Origin: Nemania diffusa
Lineage: Eukaryota > Ascomycota > Sordariomycetes > Xylariales > Xylariaceae
Length of the DNA stretch: 64,000 nucleotides
Reading direction: 5' to 3'
Assembly: GCA_038501195.1 (NCBI GenBank)
Contig: JBBPUQ010000010.1
Span: 3,871,344-3,935,343, forward strand
Shown: positions 13,901 to 23,056 of the stretch, one piece after another
How positions within the stretch are numbered: position 1 is the stretch's first letter
How the letters are laid out: each line of letters opens with the position of its first letter
Position numbers and translations under genes: made by a program
The notes under the pieces: generated by a model
Databases searched by the model: none
What the model saw: the letters and a program-made list of their open reading frames with translations, nothing else
What the model was told of the DNA's origin: nothing

Positions 13901-16134
13901 ATATCCTTGACCGTAAGCTTCTGTGGCTTTGTCCGTCTCACAGATGCCAAATGCCGCTCAAATCGCAACCAAGGTCCTTTGACTTCGACTTCACTGTCGA
14001 TCAGGTTCTCTAGTCCAAGGGCAGCAGCTACTTTGGCGCACTCCTCCCAGCTGTTGAGCGGCATGACAGCCAGGCGATCACCAGGCATAAAGGTGACACC
14101 CGATTCTTGGAGATCGAGAGTTACTAGGGCGATGGTTCGACTTGGGTCGGAGTCGACAAATGATCGACTAAGAACTCGAGAAATGTACCGGCACTCTTCG
14201 AAACTTCCGCGCATTTGATGTGGCTCTACATCTAGCGCACCACCTAAGGGTCTGTTAGCGATGGGTCTCCAACTGCATGACAATGCCAATACCTACGATA
14301 TGGCTCAAGGCGCTCCTTCATGGCTTCAGAAAATTGCTTATGTGTCTCCTCCCAAGGTCTGCCTTGATCAGCTGCCCCCGAGGCGCCATTGGTCTCTGTT
14401 CGGCCTGTTTTTCCAGCTATTTCTAGTATCCCGAATACTTTATATCTGTGAACTCCCATAAAGCCCCGTTCACCCGTGTATGCTTCAATGATACCATCCA
14501 TCACACCTAACAGACGCGGATCGCCAGACTGTTCGACAAACTCCGGAACGCGGTAATGATACTCGATGGATGCGATAAATGCACGAAGATTCGATGGGAG
14601 CCATGCTCGAAGATGAACCCCCTCGGCGCCTAGAAAACTGTTGTACTTTTTCCGCCCAAGAAACGCATCCATAACCAAGTAAGGAGGGAATTGTAATCCG
14701 CTTGAGGCAGGACAACGGGTCGATAAAGGGGCAGAGAACTTGGCCCAACGTACCCATTTTTGGGCAGATACATAGTTTTCTCCAGCATTGGGGTTTGTCG
14801 AAATAGAATGAAAGGCGTTAGGCATTCGTTCCAAAATCTCCTTCAGCCGGATCATCTCCGTTAGAAGACCTTCGATATTCTTATTCATCACATGCTCTTG
14901 ACACGCAGCAATAGCATCAGGTCCGTGCTGGAACGAAGCTGATGTGTCCGCCACCCCTTTAAGAAATGCAATCTCTGCTTGTTCGCCGAACATTGGCCAA
15001 CGGAGCTCCGTATTATCGAAACGGGCCACGTAGGGGTAGATTGAAGTGGTATCCTTTATCTTCATGTTGTAGGACGACTGGTCGACAAAGGTCAAGTGCG
15101 GTAAAGCCCTCCCCATTCGCCGGGAAATTTGATAGTATGGTAAGGCAATACTGAGAGGGATGCCAACTAGCTCTTCTCCCAGATCGTCACCCATGGGGCA
15201 GTTTGGTCTTGTCCTCTTCGAATGGTTGGTAGTGACACCGTCATTTCCGTCATATTTGTCATGAAAACGGTAGATATGACAGAGTAAGCCGAGAGCCACT
15301 ATCGCTGCCCATAATGCCTGATTTGGGATATTTTCCTCGGTGCCCTCGACAAGAAGCAAAGCTGCGACGGACTCACGGACTCGCCCGCGAGCCACACAGC
15401 CAGGCATTCGCTCGCATAGATCTGACCACACACGCCCAGGAGTTTTTGCTAACACTCCTGCCGATTCGTCGTAGTCTGGGGGACAGAAGCCGTGTTCTCT
15501 ACTGAGATACCCGTCGATCCAACCCGTTCTCGGACCAATCTCTTCAGCTCTCGCCACTACAACACTCTCGGTTAGTAATTCCCGGTTTGAGCACGATCTA
15601 AATGGTTTCGAGGCACCTGATTTCGCCTGAAAAGAGTCCTATTCCACTCTGCGAGTAACTAGAACGGGAAGAAAATAACTGCCAGAATGACTTACTAACT
15701 TGCCTTGCTGGCGCACCCAACGCAATTGCAAGAAGGTCTTGTTCATTTGCATTGAAAGCATCTATCTCTGCTTGACTCTTTGCAGCCTGTATTATTTGTG
15801 GCGTGGGTATATTTGAGTAGAGCAACTGATTAATGGATTTCCGTTCCCTGCTTTATCATTAGTTTTCTTCCCATCTTCATGAATGTTAGGAGAGAAGAGG
15901 AAGTAGCCCTTACCGCATCCGCAGCCATTCTTCAGAATCTACTGCTTGTGGAATCTACAAGAGTTAGTTAATCACTACAGTGCTACTTTGATTGTCACGT
16001 ACATCAAATGCTTCGCGCAGGTTGCCCGGCTGACTAAAGCCAGAGAAGGAACATCCTCGAGGTCCTACTCGATTATTACCCGCTGGGCAGGTCCCCCGTA
16101 CGGAGGCAGAAGCTGGGCAAGATCGTTCAGACAT
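10918..16134 (-). CDS. IDO-type heme dioxygenase / NADPH-FAD reductase / cytochrome b5 fusion, 1,636 aa, 5 exons
   Basis: Exons (minus strand): 16,134-16,003; 15,954-15,914; 15,847-15,696; 15,556-14,297; 14,243-10,918. They sum to 4,911 nt with consistent phases. Residues 1-114 are an unrecognised extension. Residues 115-529 are an IDO-superfamily domain, with the expected proximal heme His478 in GFMGVHRYKVFG followed by KTGRTETNG. Residues 545-972 are a P450-reductase-type FAD/NADPH module: RTYS 724-727, GVSS 765-768, GGSGIAPFRSF 810-820, AFSRD 867-871 (NADPH 2'-phosphate type), CGS 924-926 and RFMLDVF ending at 970. Residues 985-1,061 are cytochrome b5 with heme ligands His1018 (HPGG) and His1042, the canonical 24 apart. 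Residues 1,068-1,335 look helical and 1,338-1,636 are Ser/Arg/Gln-rich. No FMN domain, signal peptide or membrane anchor is seen, so it is probably cytosolic. Inferred role: NADPH electrons pass via FAD to b5 and reduce the dioxygenase heme. The exact first exon is the least certain part, and the substrate is unknown. Confidence 0.8.
14244..14296 (-). other. Intron 4 (53 nt): joins the IDO and reductase frames
   Basis: On the minus strand it runs from GTAGGT through the branch site GCTAAC to CCTTAG. The IDO frame terminates at exactly this TAG, and the reductase frame has no ATG until 14,214. Splicing joins the C of the preceding exon to GT of the next, giving CGT (Arg529) and continuing in the reductase frame. 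Signals, length, branch-to-acceptor spacing of about 10 nt and phase all agree. Confidence 0.85.
15557..15695 (-). other. Intron 3 (139 nt) of the fusion gene
   Basis: Donor GTAAGT, branch sequence TTACTAAC and acceptor TTGTAG. The unspliced upstream frame runs into a stop at 15,598-15,600. Splicing joins A to TG, creating Met109 in ARQVMARAEEIG. Somewhat long for a filamentous-fungal intron, but both splice signals are strong and the phase fits. Confidence 0.8.
15848..15913 (-). other. Intron 2 (66 nt) of the fusion gene
   Basis: Donor GTAAGG, candidate branch sites CCTAAC and ACTAAT, acceptor AAAGCAG. It joins CG to G (Arg58) and gives the continuous reading SEEWLRMRERKSINQLLYSN. An alternative acceptor at 15,826 (ATCAG) would fit only a shorter model starting at the ATG at 15,928. 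Confidence 0.7.
15955..16002 (-). other. Intron 1 (48 nt) of the fusion gene
   Basis: Donor GTACGT, branch AACTAAC and acceptor TTGTAG. It is phase 0, joining GAT to ATT (Asp44-Ile45). Without removal the frame stops inside the AACTAAC branch sequence. The branch-to-acceptor distance is short (about 8 nt) but within what fungal introns use. Confidence 0.65.
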
Positions 16135-18220
16135 ATTTTCGAGGCTTTTGATTTGATATAAAATATAAAGAGAATGTGTCGTTGAACTACAGCTGACGAT
16201 TAAGAAGGCCACCAGGGCAGATCACAAAGTACCGCTAGGGTGTAAAAAGAAAAAGAGAGAGATTATCTCTGCCACCACCTATAGAATAGTTAGGCTGAAG
16301 ATATTGTCTTCGAACCCAGGCTATGGATGCTAGGGTAAAGCTATCGAAAATAGGAGACTGGAGCTTTGTTTCGGCCATAATTAGAATCCACGACTTGACA
16401 AGGCATTTCCTCCGATGGTTTGGCAGAGCCGCAGTTAGTGTTAGGTAATGTTTGTCTGGAGATTGACCGATTCTCATCTTAATCAATGCTGGCGACTAGG
16501 AAGGCTTGTTTGCCAAGTTGCACTGGTTGCAACGAAACATTGCCAAGGCGCAGGTATGTAATTACGCCAGGCAATGGAGTAAGTCGCCTTGTCCGGGTGG
16601 TGCTTGGCATTGTAATAAGGCGAAAAATATTGGGTTCTGCCAAGTGATGTGGTCCATTCTGGCACGTTGAAAATAGCCTATCGTGGTATCATATCTAGTG
16701 AACCCAGTGAAGTTGCGACATAGCGACAGTAGTGGGCTCGCGCGATAAAAGATCGATGACCGATTCCTAATAGTAGTGTATAATAACATAAGATTCTCTA
16801 TTAATCGTGTGGTTGGATCTACACACGGATATAATAACAGCAACAAGCTTTAATAGCCACCACCATCAAGATTAGCCTAGGACGAGTTAGTAGACTAAAG
16901 TCTGACGAGATTGCAAAGGTTTTTGAGAATAGTAAATACTAGGATATGCTAAAACAACTGTATTTAGCTTAGCTTCATATCCGTGCCAAGTCTAGCTAAT
17001 TAGCTACCTATCTAATAATTACATATTTACTCCCTAGGCTGGGAACAGGGTGCTGACAGAGTCTATAATCGAGTGATTTGGTCGAACTTACATATAGGCA
17101 GCTCTGTTCTCGTCTCATAGCTCTTAAGTTCATCAGGTAAAGAAAGCAACATGGCGACGATCAGGAGTTACGCTGTATAGCCATGTGGGTCTAAGGTATT
17201 AGTGCGTCACGTATGGAGATTAGTGGCCGCGCGTTTCCTATTGCCCAAATATTTTAAAACCCGTCCTATAATAGTGTGACGGATCCCAAGGGGCTGGAAT
17301 AGACTAGAAACTATGTGTAAGTGGGTATGTTACCTAATCATCCTAGTATACCCAGTGTTTCATTACTCTCCTTGCCAAGTACAGACTTTCTCCCACATCC
17401 CGATAGTTTTTATCTGTTAAAACACCCTATAATGAGCAATGTGGTTAGACTCAAGTAAGTGATATAGAAGCCATTTTTCCATCTCCAATTCTATCTGTGA
17501 ATGTGTAGAAAGCTGAAGAACTTACTGGCCTGTAGGGACTAATAATTGGGTTTAGAATAGACGAAATAAAGAGATGGTAAAAAGCCGGAGGCGTAGATAA
17601 ATGAGAAGATGTAGCATGGTGGCAATGTGTTTACACCATTGAGTGTCCCAGGTGTGTCAACCGGCAACGGCTATAGATTAAATAGCCGAGAAGTCCACCT
17701 ATCAACACGGTTTTAAATTTAACATAAAAGTCACAAGGCCTGGTTATCACCAGACCTATAATAGGCTATAGAGACTGGACTTGACCAGGCGCAATAGCGA
17801 GTCACTGGCGAAACAGGACCAAAATACTAGCTGTACGAGAGGTAGGCTACCAAGAGGTAACCAGAAGAGAGGTTGATAACTTGGAGAGGTTAGGAAACAG
17901 GTCTTTGACCCTGCTAGCTTATAAGTTCATTTAAGTAGCCTGGCTGGCTAAATAATTTGGCAAAAGGCCTTTTACTTAAGCTTTTTTTTTATAGCTAAGT
18001 TGTAGGTACACTGAGAAAAAGGAAAGAGAAAGGGTAAGGCTACGGTGTACTTCTTGACCAGTAAAGAGAGAGCATCTGACATTTTAACTAAAGCGTGTAT
18101 TCTGTTTCCATCAGGCAAATTCATCAGAAAAAGTGAGAAAAAGGGAAAAAAAAAAAGGGCCTATCGAAGGCGCACGCCACACGCCAACGGACGGGAGGGT
18201 TCATCTATCAAATGGCGCTT
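16135..18220. other. 2.1-kb intergenic region: promoter side of the fusion gene, 3' side of the VWA gene
   Basis: GC-intermediate DNA with no open frame longer than about 95 codons and none with recognisable motifs. A TATA-like stretch (minus strand, 16,156-16,170) lies only 22-36 nt before the chosen ATG, which would leave almost no leader, so the true promoter may be further upstream. The middle part (about 16.8-18.0 kb) is rich in CTAG/TAG/TTA words and stop codons, as in an old, mildly mutated non-coding sequence. A purine-rich tract lies at 18,133-18,160. No tRNA or RNA gene was seen. Confidence 0.5.
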
Positions 18221-19183
18221 CTAAGCCTTCTCCTTTCTCTTCCTGTCCAGATCGTCCATGTACTCGTCGTAGGTTGGAGGGTTGTCACCACTGGCCGGGT
18301 TGTAGTCCAACGCGTGCTCTTTAAGGTAGTCGAGGACGTTGTCGAGCGTCTCGTTACGCGCACCGCCAATGAGCTTCATGTGCGTCAGAGGCGACTCCCA
18401 GCCGCCCATCTCCATGACCTGCTTTATTGTGGTGCAGTCGAAGATATCGCACTCGAAATGAGCGTCTGTCCCGCGGTATTTATACGTAGTGGCTTCGTCA
18501 AAGCCATCGTAAGCGTGAATGACTTTGCTGTTGCTGGTGACAAGGCAGAACTGCACGCCTAGCTTATCGCGCACTTCCGCACATTTTGTGATTTCCTTGA
18601 TCTGGGCAGCAGCGTCCATAACGAGATTCTTGAGGGGCTCCAGGTTTACTGTCCCATCGTCTAAGACGGTTATATTGTCGTCAACGCCGTCGAGAAACCA
18701 GACCAAGGTCAGTGCCTTGGCACTGGGGTCCTTCGTGACTTTGTTCACGTAGGCGCTCAGAGCGGCTTCCAGCGTTTCGGCTAGAGGGGTGCTGCCGCCG
18801 GACCTGAACCCATCAACAAACTGATTGATGCTCTCGCGGTCATTGAAGCCCGTGTTATGGCGCTTTGGTCCCATACCAGCGAACCTGCTGGCATTGCTTG
18901 TGATAAGCCACTGTTCGATTTCATCGTCGTGGTTCAGGGCTTCTGCGCCAATGGCCTTGACTCCTTTTCGGATCTCGGCAAGACGACGCATGTTGGGATC
19001 CGATGCCGGTAATTCGCCATCTAAAGTCCAGTCGAAACAGGTGGAGCCGGAAAGGTCGCTTCCAATCTGGACGTCGGAACCCTCGATGGTTTTTCGGAAC
19101 TCCCCTTGCATAAGGCGCCAGATAGCGACAGGAATCTGATACCTGCCGTGCCGGACAAAATCCGAGGATGCGGCGGAAGCCAT
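18221..19183 (-). CDS. VWA (von Willebrand factor A-like) domain protein, 320 aa
   Basis: Single-exon frame from ATG at 19,183 (MASAASSDFVRHGRYQIPVA) to TAG at 18,221. The metal-ion-dependent adhesion site is complete: DLSGS with Asp43, Ser45 and Ser47, Thr132 in GGSTPLAETL, and Asp165 in LVWFLDG. VWA domains of this kind bind Mg2+ and mediate protein-protein contacts. No signal peptide or membrane segment is visible, so an intracellular protein is likely. The C-terminus is charged (DEYMDDLDRKRKEKA). This ATG is preferred over upstream in-frame codons because the preceding 180 nt are pyrimidine-rich and leader-like and a TATAAAG lies about 190 nt upstream. The fold assignment is solid; the biological role is unknown. 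It is separated by 2.1 kb from the fusion gene and need not be functionally linked. Confidence 0.8.
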   Translation of the reverse strand: MASAASSDFVRHGRYQIPVAIWRLMQGEFRKTIEGSDVQIGSDLSGSTCFDWTLDGELPASDPNMRRLAEIRKGVKAIGAEALNHDDEIEQWLITSNASRFAGMGPKRHNTGFNDRESINQFVDGFRSGGSTPLAETLEAALSAYVNKVTKDPSAKALTLVWFLDGVDDNITVLDDGTVNLEPLKNLVMDAAAQIKEITKCAEVRDKLGVQFCLVTSNSKVIHAYDGFDEATTYKYRGTDAHFECDIFDCTTIKQVMEMGGWESPLTHMKLIGGARNETLDNVLDYLKEHALDYNPASGDNPPTYDEYMDDLDRKRKEKA

Positions 19184-19369
19184 TGCGTCTGAGTGAAAAG
19201 ATTCGGATTGCGTGAGTAGAAAAGGAGTATAATAAGAAGGATGGAGGGTGCAGAGCGACGAGAAATATGAAAATTTGCTAATGAAGAGTCCTAGGACGAA
19301 GATTGGAGTGTGCTGCGAAGTGTTGGATGTTGATGCTTCAAACTGGAGTGAACGCGAGACTGACGCCGG

Positions 19370-19376
19370 CTTTATA
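19370..19376 (-). promoter_or_regulatory. TATA box of the VWA gene
   Basis: TATAAAG on the minus strand, about 187-193 nt upstream of the chosen ATG. It is followed by a CT-rich leader typical of filamentous-fungal transcription starts, which leaves a 5' UTR of roughly 100-160 nt. Confidence 0.55.
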
Positions 19377-19417
19377 GACATCTGAGCAAGGCTTAGCCGG
19401 ACGAGGCACACATACGC

Positions 19418-19443
19418 TGTTTATTTGTTTATTTGTTTATTTT
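19418..19443 (+). repeat. Short TTTATTTG microsatellite
   Basis: About three tandem copies of an 8-bp unit (TTTATTTG) upstream of the VWA gene promoter. It may simply be a local slippage repeat. Confidence 0.6.
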
Positions 19444-19802
19444 TTAACTGTTTAACATCGTGTGCAAAACGATACGCGTCTTTCCGCTGACCTCTCTAGG
19501 GGATTATAAACGTAATAAGCTTTTATGTAATATATAATAATGTTATTTTGTGCAGCGAACGATTAATATTTTAAAAGTTGTAGTTTTTATAACTAGATTT
19601 TTTTAAACCTGGTTTAATTTATATATGTTTTTACGCTTTTTTCAAGTTCGGCTGAAGTTAAAATATATTCTTTTTCGCTTGATTGTTTTATATAGCTTTG
19701 AAATCTCTAAAAGTGATTGTCATGGCGCTGGCTAGTGGTCTAGAGTCCGTTGTATATTGCACGGCTCGTTTTGTAAATCTCGTTTTGTAGATATATATCA
19801 TA

Positions 19803-20270
19803 CAGGGTTGTGATTTAATACCTTAGTAATTAGAACTAATTTAGTATTACTAGATTAATATTTACTTTAGTACTAATTTTTAAAGTATTAAGCTAGTATT
19901 AGTACTATTTCGAAAATATTAATATTAATTTAGTAATACTAAGTTAATATTTAATATAATACTAAATATTAAAATATTCACTTATATAAGCTATAAACGT
20001 TTATATATAGGAATAATTACTTAGGAAAATCAAGTGGTCTATGCGTAGCTGTGGCTTTATAGCTGTGGCTTTATAATACAAGCAGTTAAAATAGCGGCTA
20101 AGCAGTAAGTTTTAATATTTAATATTTAGTACTAATATTTCTTAGTATTTTAATATAATATTAATACTAACTAGTACTAAACTAAGTTAGTCTTAGTACT
20201 AGGTAGTACTAAACTAAGTTAGTATTAGTACTAACTAATACTAAATTAGTATTACTAAATCACAACCCTG
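19803..20270. mobile_element. hAT-type MITE, 468 bp, with intact ends and target duplication
   Basis: Terminal inverted repeats begin CAGGGTTGTGATTTA and are perfect for 15 bp, with looser complementarity further in. They are flanked by a perfect 8-bp direct duplication ATATCATA at 19,795-19,802 and 20,271-20,278. An 8-bp duplication with CAGGG-type ends is the signature of hAT-superfamily elements. There is no coding capacity, so it would be mobilised by an autonomous relative elsewhere. The interior is rich in TAGTACTAA/TAGTATTAG words and contains a 14-bp tandem duplication (AGCTGTGGCTTTAT twice, near 20,046-20,074). Intact ends and target duplication argue for a fairly recent insertion. 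Confidence 0.9.
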
Positions 20271-20278
20271 ATATCATA

Positions 20279-21839
20279 TACACTGAATTTAGTCATATTA
20301 AGTACCTAAGATAAATACCTTGGACCCCAACTTGCTGCTTTAGGCATATTGGGGGAACCTATTATATGCTCGCTGTCTATCGAGGGAATTGCCCACCGAA
20401 CTCTCAATCGACATTCCGCGATCGATCAACAAGAGTCCCACAGTCTTATCGCGCTGGCAATATCGAGGACTGGGTTTCGAAATGTGCCGCGGAACAAGCT
20501 ATACGTCTCAAAGAAACTTCTCAAGTAGATACACACGATGTTCCTAGCCCATTCGTCTTCTATTGCGCCACCTCCCACTAGGAAACGAGCTATCGTCTAT
20601 CGGCGTGGCAGATCGTGTGACGTTGTTTAGCTACACAATCCAATCAACTACTTGTGACCAAGTCACTGTCAACGAGAGGTCAGAAAATATAAAGGCAACG
20701 TGACGATCAGTTGCCTTTGTGTGACAAGGGCTAATAAGCTAGGGCTTGGTACTGAAACGAAGCGTGCAATATACACACAACGCACCCTAGAGGACTGGCC
20801 ACGGCCATCCCAATCACTTCTTGAGATTTGAGGCAGTAAAAAGTCTAGTTTAGTAAGGCAGTTGAATAATATTAGAGTAGCAAACTACTGTAAATGCTGC
20901 GCAACGACCTAGTCGGTCGATGCCAAAGGCATCAATACCGCGCATGGCCCGTATCTGTGCTCCCTTGTAGAGAAATATCTCCTTGCTAGCTAATAAATAG
21001 AAAAAGATTAGCAGTGTCGCACACACTGTCTCAGCGAGTAATTATCTTTGGTCTCATAAGGTCTATGGTCTTTCCCTCCTTTCAGTCAGAGAAAACCAGT
21101 CATATTTATCTCCAAAGAGTCAGTCTTGCAACCTAGTGTGTTGGTACAGTTCGGCGTCTTTGCAGGGCGTCCTACAGGTGGCTGAAGGTCCTGGTGGCCT
21201 TCTTCCTCCAATAGCCTCGCGCAGGCTGCAGGTTTTATAACAGGTCAGAGCGTACAATTTCTAGGGTGTTGATTGATCTTATAATGGACCCGTATGACAC
21301 TTTGTTACTCCCACATGCCTAGAATTTAATACGTGGTCTTTGCCAGCATCTTCGTAACTCTATACCAGCAATTCGACCTTCATTGCTGAACAGCTCTTAG
21401 AACAAGCGATTTACTGAATCCGAATGCATGTCTGCACACACAAGCCCACCGTCCACTGCGAATGGCAATAGCATAGCTTCCACTGCGTGGAACTACGACC
21501 GGCGAACAACAACATATGTGCCGGGCAGGTACATTCACCCTGCAAAGCTTGGGGCTATGTTGAAAGCTCAAGTTGGGGGGAATTAGACAGTTGTGGTCAG
21601 TATTGTGTATTGCGGTCTGGGTTTCCGTTGCTGACGTATATTAGATGAGCAAGGACAGCTACGAAAGGAGTGCAAGGTATAAGATCTCATATGCTGACAT
21701 ACAGCCATGTTATTAAGACGAGCAAAGTGTTTACGACTGCTAGTATAGGGGTGTTCAAGTAGGCTTTTAAAGCCCAACCCAACGCCAAGGGCCCAATCAC
21801 CTATGTAGAGTAGCTAGAGCTCATAAGCATTTAATAAAA
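20279..21839. other. GC-balanced DNA without a supported gene; right edge of the island
   Basis: About 1.56 kb of ordinary composition. A 71-codon ATG frame at 20,366-20,581 (plus) and two minus-strand frames of about 64 codons near 21.4-21.8 kb show no recognisable motif and no clear codon signal. The composition changes sharply to AT-only at about 21,830-21,850. Confidence 0.5.
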
Positions 21840-23056
21840 TTTAAGTTAAGTTGTTATATAAAATTTAAAACTTATAAATATTTAATTAAAAAAATAAATT
21901 ATGTTTAAAAAATTAAAATAACTAGTGTTTAAAAAATAACTAAATTTTTTTTTTTTTAAAAGTTTGTATATATATTTTTATAATAATTTATATAAATTAT
22001 AAATTTTAATATTTATTTTATTAATTATAAATTATAATATATATATTTTATTATAATATATTTTATAATTTTTATTAATTTAAAAAAATTATAATTTTTA
22101 AAATAATTTATTTTAAAATAATTATATTAAAAAAGTTATTTTAAAAAAAATTTAATTAAATTTTATAATTTTATTTGTTATATATATAAAAAATATAAAA
22201 ATTAATTAAGTAATTTTATTAATTAAAAACTTTTAAAAAAAAAAAAAGCTAAATTATATATATATATTATAAAATATATAAATAGTTAAAATTATAAATA
22301 AAGTTATAAATAAAGTTATAAAGTTTAATTAAAGTTTTTTTAAAATAAACTTTATAAAATTATAATTTATATTATAATTATAAAAAATATAAAAACTTTA
22401 ATTAAAAAAAGAAAAAACTAAATTATATATATATATTATATAAAATATATAAATATATAAAATTATAAATAAAGTTATAAATAAAATTATTAAATTTAAT
22501 TAAAGCTTTTTTAAAATAAATTTTATAAAATAAATTTTTTAAAATAAATTATTTTAAAAATTATATTATAATAAAATATATAAGTTTTAATTTATAATTA
22601 ATAAAATAAATATAAAAATTAATAATTTATATAAATTATTATATTATTTTTTTTAAAAATTAAAAATTTAATATAAATTAAATTAAAATTAATTAAATAT
22701 AATATTTAAATTTAAATTTAATATTTAAATTAAATATTTTATTATTATTTTTATATGTTTTAATAAATTTATTTATAATTATTATTTTTATTTAATTTTA
22801 TAATTTAATTAATAGTTTTAATTTAATAAATTTATTTAAATAATATTAATTTAATATAATAAATATATTTTTAAAGTTTTTTATAAAATATTAAATATTA
22901 TTAAAATTATATTTTTTTTATAAAGTTTAATATTATAATTTTTTAATTTTAATAAAACTTTTAAATATTAATATTTAATTTATTTTAATTTTTAATTTAT
23001 TATAAATTTTTATTAAATTAATAACTTAACAAAACTTATATATATATATTATATAA
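21840..23056. other. AT-only DNA with an inverted repeat and a 169-bp tandem duplication
   Basis: About 21,960-22,070 is repeated in inverted orientation at about 22,550-22,650. Between them a segment starting AAATTATATATATATA is duplicated in tandem (22,251 and 22,420, period 169). This is compatible with a RIP-mutated palindromic or MITE-like element. No open frame is present. At its right end (about 23,022-23,056) lies the beginning of R2 copy C, interrupted by R1. Confidence 0.45.

Noticed and set aside
13739..14218. 159-codon plus-strand open frame
   Set aside because: Antisense to the conserved FAD-binding region of the reductase; no motif of its own.
14214..15556. IDO and reductase as two separate overlapping genes, the reductase starting at ATG 14,214
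   Set aside because: The IDO frame has no proper start at its own left end without upstream exons, and the intergenic gap would be 30 nt with no promoter. A complete intron (GTAGGT, GCTAAC, TAG) fuses the frames in phase. Kept only as an alternative.
15914..15928. Start of the fusion protein at ATG 15,928 (MAADA)
   Set aside because: Spliceable and with an upstream in-frame stop, but the longer model uses strong introns at 15,955-16,002 and 15,848-15,913 and yields a continuous, protein-like sequence through the same DNA in another frame.
20366..20581. 71-codon plus-strand frame in the GC-balanced flank
   Set aside because: No recognisable domain, no clear leader or splice structure. It could be a small gene but cannot be supported.
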